DNA of 22,324 nucleotides, taken from the IMG/VR virus record IMGVR_UViG_3300046467_001179, positions 1-22,324 of that record; one strand, written 5' to 3'. The notes beneath the pieces were generated by a model. That model did no database searches, was not told the DNA's origin, and saw nothing but the letters and a program-made list of their open reading frames with translations. Of the stretch, positions 17,120 through 22,324 are shown piece by piece; the stretch's first letter is position 1; the number at the start of each line of letters is the position of its first letter. The stretch is from a virus. The translations under genes were made by a program, and so were the position numbers.

Positions 17120-17836
17120 TTATGAAACTAACATTTTCTCTCGCCATCGCAATGCATAACGACGACAATTCGCACATGATCGATGAGTACACTCATCTAA
17201 TGGAGGTTCATACCTAGCCCAAAAGGACCAAGCCATTGAATCTGCGCTGGTCAGGAGATGTTTATTGCTCTTATAAGCAGCACCCTTAATACCAAATCCA
17301 TGCAAATTTAGTGGTTGCAATGATTCAATAATTTCAGATATTTCCATATCAGCATGTCTTCGACAGACAGAACCCAAACCAATAACAGCCTCTTCACCGA
17401 GATCCACGCCTTCTCTCTCGTACATGTCAACACATTCTAAATAGCTGTCTTTGCTCCATCCCTGAAGGACTGGAACAAGAATGGGGCCAAGGATTTCTCG
17501 TAGTTCAAGAAAGTTCCTTACTGTTTTTACCTGATGTTCTTTAACAGATAGACCAGTAGCTTTAAGAGCAGAAGCTTCACACATCCAATCTTGCGGCGCC
17601 GCCCAATCCAACATACCTATTTCGTCAATATACCTATTCACTATCTCAGCATATGATGCAACCGACATCTGCCATCCTCCATTTTTATGCAACTCAGTGA
17701 AGCCCCCCGAATCTAAAACCCAACGATGAGACGCCACGGGCAGGACTACACGACGCTCCAACCTACGCCGTGAAACAAATAACGGAACATTAATATCCTT
17801 CAACCAAGAAGGCTCATGTGTCCCTAAGTAAAACAA
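17120..17836 (-). CDS. dpdA: DpdA-family DNA transglycosylase (7-deazaguanine insertion)
   Basis: This protein belongs to the TGT-like DpdA family of phages. Enzymes of this family swap guanine in DNA for a 7-deazaguanine base, protecting phage DNA from restriction. From MFYLGTHEP: LDSGGF (Asp42), AAPQDWMCE (Asp83), VPVLQGW (about 121-127), GLGSVCRR (153-160), HGFGIK and LTSADSMAWS (Asp199) are characteristic, followed by a zinc-type CTHRSCANC (Cys216, Cys221, Cys224, with His218). The frame can be opened at TTG 17851, but TTG 17836 gives the family-like beginning MFYLGTH and 238 aa; no ATG is available. It overlaps the PP-loop gene by 13 nt, so the two are probably translated together. No deazaguanine-synthesis gene (FolE, QueD, QueE, QueC) is in the window. 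Which base is inserted is unknown. Confidence 0.9.
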   Translation of the reverse strand: MFYLGTHEPSWLKDINVPLFVSRRRLERRVVLPVASHRWVLDSGGFTELHKNGGWQMSVASYAEIVNRYIDEIGMLDWAAPQDWMCEASALKATGLSVKEHQVKTVRNFLELREILGPILVPVLQGWSKDSYLECVDMYEREGVDLGEEAVIGLGSVCRRHADMEISEIIESLQPLNLHGFGIKGAAYKSNKHLLTSADSMAWSFWARYEPPLDECTHRSCANCRRYALRWREKMLVS

Positions 17837-18621
17837 TATCCAGAATCGCAATCTTCAGGACCATCAAGATCGAAAGATAACTGATCCTCAACTACCGTAT
17901 CTAAAGGCTTTGCATATCGTGTCAACCATACGTGATCTTTACCTACAGCATCTCGCTTTTTATTTATCTCCTGCTCAAGATATACAGACTTGTCAAACAA
18001 GTCAGGCCTTTCAATCTTCAAGCGTCTCCAAGCTTCCTTATTATGAAAAGGACAAAAAAAACATGCCGATTTAGGAGGAGCAGGTAAACCAACCTCTTTT
18101 ATAACATCATAACAAGCCTTACGATTCATCTGCAATTGCAATAATGGATACTCTAATATCTGATCATCAAACCCAGAATTATCCCTAGCACGTTCAATCT
18201 CATCTACAGAAATACCCAATCCTGTTATCGCCGGGTCTTCTCTGCACGAACCATTTGCACGCTGCCATCTACGTATAACTCTTATCTTAAAATCGGAAGT
18301 GCATCCCCGAGTACCCGGTGCTCCGTTGCTCATCCTAATCGGAATAGGTATTTGTGCGCTATTCTCAGCCAATAATCTATTCCATATAGTTTCCACAGAA
18401 CCATTCTTTAAAACGCGATGCAGTTCAATTAGCTCAATACCATGCTTTTTCGCAAACGGTATATGATGTTCACGATAATAATCTAAAGATCGAGGATCTT
18501 CACTATCATCACCAACATTGGCAAATAGAAATACATCATACGGTTCAGGCAATTTACCTAGAGCTTGTAATACCAATACCGCTGTAGACTGAACACCTGC
18601 ACCAAATGAGAATGTCCTCAT
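17824..18621 (-). CDS. PAPS-reductase-like PP-loop ATPase family protein
   Basis: The 265-aa protein starts with a PP-loop, FSFGAGVQSTA, that binds ATP in ATP-pyrophosphatase enzymes, followed by FANVGDD. Cysteines follow a recurring pattern: RGCTSDFKIR (Cys107), RKACYD (Cys170), SACFFCPFHNKEAW (Cys187, Cys190), and a terminal CDSGYCFT (Cys258, Cys263). Cys107, 170, 187 and 190 could hold an iron-sulfur cluster. This is not a classical sulfate-assimilation enzyme; phage members are annotated as phosphoadenosine phosphosulfate reductase family. It starts at ATG 18621, six bases after the endolysin stop, and overlaps dpdA. The pairing suggests a step in DNA base modification. An anti-defence or sulfur role cannot be excluded. 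Confidence 0.8.
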   Translation of the reverse strand: MRTFSFGAGVQSTAVLVLQALGKLPEPYDVFLFANVGDDSEDPRSLDYYREHHIPFAKKHGIELIELHRVLKNGSVETIWNRLLAENSAQIPIPIRMSNGAPGTRGCTSDFKIRVIRRWQRANGSCREDPAITGLGISVDEIERARDNSGFDDQILEYPLLQLQMNRKACYDVIKEVGLPAPPKSACFFCPFHNKEAWRRLKIERPDLFDKSVYLEQEINKKRDAVGKDHVWLTRYAKPLDTVVEDQLSFDLDGPEDCDSGYCFT

Positions 18622-18627
18622 GCGATC

Positions 18628-19338
18628 CTACTCCCAGAGAGCTGTCCAAGTTTTTGGGCCAACAACCCCATCTGGCTTAAGCCTAGCGCACTTTTGAAAT
18701 TGCTTAACCGCCCTTAACGTTCCACGACCAAAGATGCCATCTGCAATGCCGACATCTACACCGATTGCTCCAAGACGTCTTTGCATCGTCTTTACACGAT
18801 CAGATCGTTCCTTGTAACGTATCGGCTTGAGTTGAATACTCTTTCTGATATCATTCAATAATCTAACTATACCCAGCCAGTCTATCTTAGGGGTTTCTTT
18901 TTCAGCTGCCGTTTCAATTACTCCACTTTCAATTTGAAACCAGCCATCCCCATCTCGAGGCTGATGATGCCACCATTCACTAGAAACGGTGGGATATAGG
19001 CCATAATGTTTAGCGATATTATTAACTTCCCACGTTTTAATACCTTTACCTACCAGACCAAAGTCAACAGCATAACAATAACCATCCGGCTGCTCCATAT
19101 GGAAAGATCCCTTAAAGAACCCATCAGGACGTTGCCAATCAGGATTAGCGGCTAAGTTGCCGCGACCTTTCTTATACCTATCATGCAACCACTTCTGCTG
19201 TGCATACGTTCTGCAACCAGATGTCACAATTACACGACCCTTAATTCTAGGATCTTGAAAGAACTTATCTAACCTAGCTTTAAATCTAGGATGCAATAAG
19301 CTAAGATCTACCCTTGAGTTACTTACTGGTATTGTCAA
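18628..19338 (-). CDS. Endolysin: M15-type peptidase plus peptidoglycan-binding domain
   Basis: This 236-aa enzyme should cut peptide cross-links of the host wall at lysis. Residues 38-120 carry VTSGCRTYAQQ, the zinc motif GSFHMEQPDGYCYAVDFG (His80, Asp92), then SSEWWHHQ (Glu121, His124), the M15 (VanY / D-Ala-D-Ala carboxypeptidase) pattern. Residues about 178-235 form a PG_binding_1 domain (VKTMQRRLGAIG, DGIFGRGTLRAVKQFQ, GVVGPKTWTALW). The frame has a TGA just upstream, leaving TTG at 19338 as the start; GAGGA lies about ten bases before it, inside the preceding gene. It overlaps that gene by 20 bases. No holin or signal peptide was seen. Bond specificity cannot be read from the sequence. 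Confidence 0.9.
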   Translation of the reverse strand: MTIPVSNSRVDLSLLHPRFKARLDKFFQDPRIKGRVIVTSGCRTYAQQKWLHDRYKKGRGNLAANPDWQRPDGFFKGSFHMEQPDGYCYAVDFGLVGKGIKTWEVNNIAKHYGLYPTVSSEWWHHQPRDGDGWFQIESGVIETAAEKETPKIDWLGIVRLLNDIRKSIQLKPIRYKERSDRVKTMQRRLGAIGVDVGIADGIFGRGTLRAVKQFQKCARLKPDGVVGPKTWTALWE

Positions 19339-19510
19339 CGTTAGTCACATCCTCGGCAGTAATCTCCGTTCCATTAAACTGAGCTATGAACGCTTGCTGT
19401 TTGGCAACTACTGCACGCAGTGCAGCCAGTTCTAGCTGAGTCTTTCCCTCTACAGTTTTATTTAATTCATCCAAGATTTCTTGGATGGTAGGGTTTGCGT
19501 CAAATTCCAT
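19319..19510 (-). CDS. Small helical protein, function unknown
   Basis: The 63-aa product is acidic and mostly helical, with a likely coiled-coil stretch (ILDELNKTVEGKTQLELAAL and AVVAKQQAFIAQF) and a polar end. No membrane segment, so it is not a typical holin. It starts at ATG 19510 behind GAAAGGA, 11 bases after the upstream gene, and its end contains the endolysin ribosome site and start, so the two are probably coupled. A lysin partner or regulator is possible; I do not recognise the family. Confidence 0.7.
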   Translation of the reverse strand: MEFDANPTIQEILDELNKTVEGKTQLELAALRAVVAKQQAFIAQFNGTEITAEDVTNVDNTSK

Positions 19511-19521
19511 TTTTTTCCTTT

Positions 19522-20364
19522 CTATAACTTTTCGACTTGATCTGCGATTCTCCTGAGCTGATCAGCCAGACTCGGAGTCATCTCTGCCATCATGTCTACC
19601 GGCTTCGGAGGTGCTTTTATAATCTTCTCTGATTCTGCGGTTTCCTTAGCAGCCTCTTCCTTTTCAGCAATCATTCGGGCTATAGCGTCCCAGTCGATTC
19701 CTGGGTCAGCTACATCAACGCCAAGATTTTCCAACTTGTAATCCGAAATGTCCCATGCCATATTGTCAGGCGAAACTGCTGGGCCACCATAATAAGCATC
19801 TAGCCAAGCCCATGTAATAGCAGTCTTGTCAGTAACAACAAGATTATGACGAACCCATTCACCACCGTCTACTCTAGCACGAATAAAGCCTTCATCAAAA
19901 TCAGCTTCACATTCAAAAAGAACAGCAGGTCCACCAATCTTAATTTGCCCAACCTTAACAGAATCTCCCCACTTTGGACCCTGACCCAGATGGTAGAAGT
20001 ACATACCGATAGGCATGAAGCCATCTTTGGTCTTGCCGAACCATGTGCGGAACGAGAAGCCGTCGGGGTTGGGCTGCCTGTTGCCATGTCCGTAGGATTG
20101 GCCTCTGGCGTTCTTGTACCGCAGATCGGCAAACCCCAGTGTCTTTCCAGTACTGTGAGAGTTCCAGTTGCCAAGCGCCCTAACCATGTAGGACACCTTC
20201 ACATGGCGACAGGGTGGCACCTCTTGATAGAGGGCACAACCGTAATGTTCACCGTTTCGGAACATCAATCGCAGTCCAGAATCACTCCTGTATGCATTAT
20301 GTATCTTTCCACTCCAAGACTTTTCCCAGCCATCTTCAAAAGTTTCATGAACAAGAATACTCAT
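19522..20364 (-). CDS. Jelly-roll glycan-active protein, PL14 / concanavalin-like
   Basis: Residues 1-220 look like a beta jelly roll of the polysaccharide-lyase or LamG type: MSILVHETFEDGWEK, LRLMFRNGEHYG, LGFADLRY, DGFSFRTWFGK, IGMYFYHLGQG, then ITWAWLDAYYGG. GKTLGFADL...GHG...GFSFR...YFYHLGQ resembles the GG.lpGl...F...W....YH.. pattern of alginate-lyase-like families. After residue about 220 comes a helical, charged tail ending PSLADQLRRIADQVEKL that may multimerise or attach to a virion part. The start chosen is ATG 20364; a TTG six codons upstream would lie over the -10 element. It sits beside the endolysin, so it may degrade or bind an outer polysaccharide. Lyase activity is not proven; a pure binding module is equally possible. 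Confidence 0.7.
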   Translation of the reverse strand: MSILVHETFEDGWEKSWSGKIHNAYRSDSGLRLMFRNGEHYGCALYQEVPPCRHVKVSYMVRALGNWNSHSTGKTLGFADLRYKNARGQSYGHGNRQPNPDGFSFRTWFGKTKDGFMPIGMYFYHLGQGPKWGDSVKVGQIKIGGPAVLFECEADFDEGFIRARVDGGEWVRHNLVVTDKTAITWAWLDAYYGGPAVSPDNMAWDISDYKLENLGVDVADPGIDWDAIARMIAEKEEAAKETAESEKIIKAPPKPVDMMAEMTPSLADQLRRIADQVEKL

Positions 20365-20370
20365 ACGGTG

Positions 20371-20379
20371 ATTATAGCA
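20371..20379 (-). promoter_or_regulatory. Extended -10 promoter giving an apparently leaderless mRNA
   Basis: Minus strand TGCTATAAT combines TGn with a perfect -10 hexamer, and only six bases (CACCGT) separate it from the ATG at 20364. Transcription would begin at or next to the A of the start codon. There is no Shine-Dalgarno sequence before this gene, unlike most others here. It lies in the short gap after the ferredoxin. No good -35 was seen. Confidence 0.65.
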
Positions 20380-20401
20380 CAAATATAGAGAAAAAGCACA
20401 C

Positions 20402-20677
20402 TCAACCGTCCGCTATCTCTATGTAAATACATTCGCCGGGACATTCATCTGCCGACTCTATGACATCCTCTAAAAGCCCCTCAGGGACATCGGCCAGACC
20501 CTTAGCCATCTTGTAAACCGGTTCGCCCTTAGCCGATCCGTCAGGTCCGTACATAGTAGGCCATCCAACTTCCTTCACATAGGCCAATCCGTCATCGTGC
20601 ATCTCGAAGATATCAGGGCAGATCTCAGCACACAGCCCATCTCCCGTGCATAGATCTTGATCAATCCATACTTTCAT
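20402..20677 (-). CDS. Small ferredoxin of the actinobacterial P450-ferredoxin type
   Basis: The 91-aa protein begins MKVWIDQDLCTGDGLCAEIC and ends ECPGECIYIEIADG. Cluster ligands expected are Cys10, Cys16 and Cys79 (the Cys of CP); position 13 in C-x2-D-x2-C is Asp, as in Pyrococcus furiosus ferredoxin, where Asp replaces a Cys. Two extra cysteines, Cys20 and Cys83, could form a disulfide. A central insertion (GWPTMYGPDGSAKGEPVYK) makes it slightly long for the type. It would carry one [3Fe-4S] or [4Fe-4S] cluster and pass electrons to an oxidase or reductase; no partner enzyme is obvious here, although the PP-loop protein 1.8 kb downstream may be one. The ATG overlaps the upstream stop (TAATG) behind GAGGAGG. 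Confidence 0.92.
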   Translation of the reverse strand: MKVWIDQDLCTGDGLCAEICPDIFEMHDDGLAYVKEVGWPTMYGPDGSAKGEPVYKMAKGLADVPEGLLEDVIESADECPGECIYIEIADG

Positions 20678-22324
20678 TATTCATCCTCCTCGATAGTTAG
20701 TCGGTACCAACCGCCGTTCGCTGTGTTGTAAACCGAAGCCTGCACCACATAGTTACCCACAGCCATGTCCGTGCGGACAATGCGGCTGTCCCACTGATCG
20801 CTCACGTTGTCGATCACTGGGACACCATTGGAGCAAGCCCCTCCGGTGTTGCAGTAGGTAATAGTGGGTGTCTCATCCACATCCACCGCACTGCTAGGCG
20901 GGTTGGTGCAAGTGCTTCCACAGTCGCTCCCACCGTCATCGTCCGTTTCAATCGTGCCGCCGGGTGCGATGCTGTCCGTATCCCCTGAGTGGTCCCCCTG
21001 ATCAGAGTCCGTATCTTCTCTGAGGTAGAGATACGGGTCGGCAGCCTCGTTACTTGTATTGAACTGGGCGCGAGTCAGATTTGTTTCAGCGTCGATACGG
21101 ACACTGGTTACCTCAGTCAAAGAAAACTGGATATGGTCGCGGTCTTGGCGGCTAGAGGATTGCACGATGCACCAGTCCCCCATGCCTCTCCAACCACCCT
21201 CAGCACAGCCTTCCTCAGTGGCCACCGTTGCAGTTGTCGTAGAAGCTGACGTATAAGCATCGCCAGCAGTGGCGGTAGTTGTCTGAGGACTCCAGCCGCG
21301 CACAGTGCTGCAAGACTGCTGAACGCCATCTGAGAGTGTGCATGAGGTCATATCTGATCCGGCGCGAGCCACCACGGTCGTCGTGTCTACATGAGTCGTC
21401 GTAACTGTTGTAGCCGTCGTGGTGTCAAGATGCCAGTGACCATCGTTGCTGTTATGGGTCAAGATTCCGCTCTCAGCGGTTGTGGTGGCGGTCCCCGTCT
21501 GAGCAGTAGTAGTGCTCGTAGAGATCGTCTCGGACAAGGCAGTGTTCGTGTTCGTGTAGGTAATGGTCGGGTAGTAGACCGCTATTGGGACCACCACCGG
21601 GATGTACGCCTCTTGGACTTCTTCGGGAAGGTATTCTTCTGCGACATCTATTGAGACGATCCCTGCTTCAACCTCAACAGTGAAGTCAACCCATGTGGTG
21701 TACCCACCCGGTGGAGTACCCCAGTCATCGTAGTAGGCAGGGTTATTGGCTGCATCGTAATCCTCCCAGTCATCATAACCTCCGGGTGCATCGTCACATG
21801 CTGAAGTGCCCCGACAGTCGCTATAGGGATCCCATGATTCTTCCGGCTCCGGCTCCGGCTCAGGCTCCGGTTCTTCCCATTCTTCTTCATCTACTTCAAC
21901 GTGAATGTCTTCTTCGAGTTCTTCTTCAATTTCTTCAAGTATCTCTGCGCTTTCCTCTTCCCATTCTTCTTCTTCCCATTCTTCTTCATCTACCTCTTCG
22001 TCCCATTCTTCTTCCCATTCTTCGTCTTCTTCTGCAGCAGGCATATCCGTTTCGTCCACTTGCTCTTCATCCATTTCCTCTTGTTCAAATGGAGCGCTGT
22101 CGGATTCAAACTCGTCATCATCGAGCCATTCGTCTTCCCATTCCTCTTCTAATTCCTCTTCAACTTCTTCTTCAACTTCTTCTACTTCTTCTTCGGGTCC
22201 TTCCAGCCACTCGTCTTCTTCTTCCCCTTCTGGTTCATCATTCCCCCACCCAGTTTCGTTCCCATCTTCGTCGGATTCTTCATCGCTTTCTTCATACTCT
22301 TCATCATACCATTCTTCTTCCTCT
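20677..22324 (-). CDS. Highly acidic Glu/Trp-repeat protein with PPC-like C-terminal domain, 5' end beyond the window
   Basis: The frame is open from the stop at 20677 to the right edge, so ATG 22074 is internal; 548 residues are visible. The first 160 or so are almost pure Glu/Asp with Trp every few residues (WEEEWDEEVDEEEWEEEEWE, then EPEPEPEPEE). A Tyr/Asp/Gly-rich linker (DDWEDYDAANNPAYYDDWG) follows, then a long Thr/Ser stretch (TTTATTVTTTHVDTTTVV) with scattered cysteines. The last 190 residues look like a PPC (pre-peptidase C-terminal) beta domain: HIQFSLTEVTSVRI, DPYLYLRED, then SRIVRTDMAVGNYVVQASVY and GWYRLTIEE, with Asp/Cys-rich insertions. Such domains are usually extracellular and glycan- or protein-binding. 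A virion surface or host-adhesion role is plausible; I do not recognise the whole protein. Confidence 0.75.
   Translation of the reverse strand, partial: EEEEWYDEEYEESDEESDEDGNETGWGNDEPEGEEEDEWLEGPEEEVEEVEEEVEEELEEEWEDEWLDDDEFESDSAPFEQEEMDEEQVDETDMPAAEEDEEWEEEWDEEVDEEEWEEEEWEEESAEILEEIEEELEEDIHVEVDEEEWEEPEPEPEPEPEESWDPYSDCRGTSACDDAPGGYDDWEDYDAANNPAYYDDWGTPPGGYTTWVDFTVEVEAGIVSIDVAEEYLPEEVQEAYIPVVVPIAVYYPTITYTNTNTALSETISTSTTTAQTGTATTTAESGILTHNSNDGHWHLDTTTATTVTTTHVDTTTVVARAGSDMTSCTLSDGVQQSCSTVRGWSPQTTTATAGDAYTSASTTTATVATEEGCAEGGWRGMGDWCIVQSSSRQDRDHIQFSLTEVTSVRIDAETNLTRAQFNTSNEAADPYLYLREDTDSDQGDHSGDTDSIAPGGTIETDDDGGSDCGSTCTNPPSSAVDVDETPTITYCNTGGACSNGVPVIDNVSDQWDSRIVRTDMAVGNYVVQASVYNTANGGWYRLTIEEDE

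Noticed and set aside
17120-17836. tRNA-guanine transglycosylase (host Tgt)
   Set aside because: It is far shorter than Tgt and has the phage DpdA signatures (AAPQDWMCE, GLGSVCRR, LTSADSMAWS) in a phage operon.
19319-19510. Small gene before the endolysin as a holin
   Set aside because: No hydrophobic segment is present; the protein is polar and helical.
21901-22152. 83-aa Phe-rich plus-strand frame resembling a membrane protein
   Set aside because: It is the antisense of Glu codons (GAA/GAG read as TTC/CTC) in the acidic repeat of the minus-strand gene.

Overview
The window is a contiguous piece of a tailed-phage (siphovirus) or prophage genome. All recognised genes lie on the minus strand and read right to left, mostly with 1-4 nt stop/start overlaps (TAATG, ATGA). 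No bacterial housekeeping operon, tRNA, rRNA or transposase was seen, and no stretch over about 100 bases lacks a gene.

Layout in the direction of transcription. (1) 22324-20402: the C-terminal part of a very acidic Glu/Trp-repeat protein with a PPC-like C-terminal domain, followed by a small ferredoxin. (2) 20364-18628: a jelly-roll, polysaccharide-lyase-like protein, a 63-aa helical protein, and an endolysin (M15 peptidase plus peptidoglycan-binding domain). (3) 18621-17120: a PAPS-reductase-like PP-loop protein overlapping a DpdA-type transglycosylase. This points to 7-deazaguanine DNA modification. (4) 17084-14955: head-tail connectors (adaptor, stopper, gp10-like neck protein, tail terminator). 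(5) 14942-13366: a small protein, the major tail protein, and two tail assembly chaperone reading frames joined by a clear -1 frameshift signal. (6) 13348-1: a 1984-aa tape measure, two paralogous distal-tail-like proteins, a 1207-aa tail hub carrying discoidin-, PA14- and LamG-like modules, and a tail fibre that runs off the left edge.

How it fits together: regions 4-6 build a long non-contractile tail with carbohydrate-binding tip modules. Region 2 would break down surface glycan or cell wall. Region 3 would modify phage DNA, but the genes that make the deazaguanine base are not in the window. Terminase, portal and capsid genes are also absent and are expected elsewhere.

Three good -10 elements mark internal promoters: before the lyase-like gene (apparently leaderless), before the connector block, and before the tail chaperone. 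All three carry the extended TGn motif, and two share the near-identical ATGGTA(T/G)AAT.

Host inference: the ferredoxin (actinobacterial P450-ferredoxin type), the short actinophage-style DpdA and the leaderless start all favour an Actinomycetota host. The fairly low GC of the tail genes would suit an aquatic lineage. This is inference; no host marker gene is present. The right end (about 20.0-22.0 kb) is visibly more GC-rich than the tail genes, as is a small patch in the hub gene (6121-6240).
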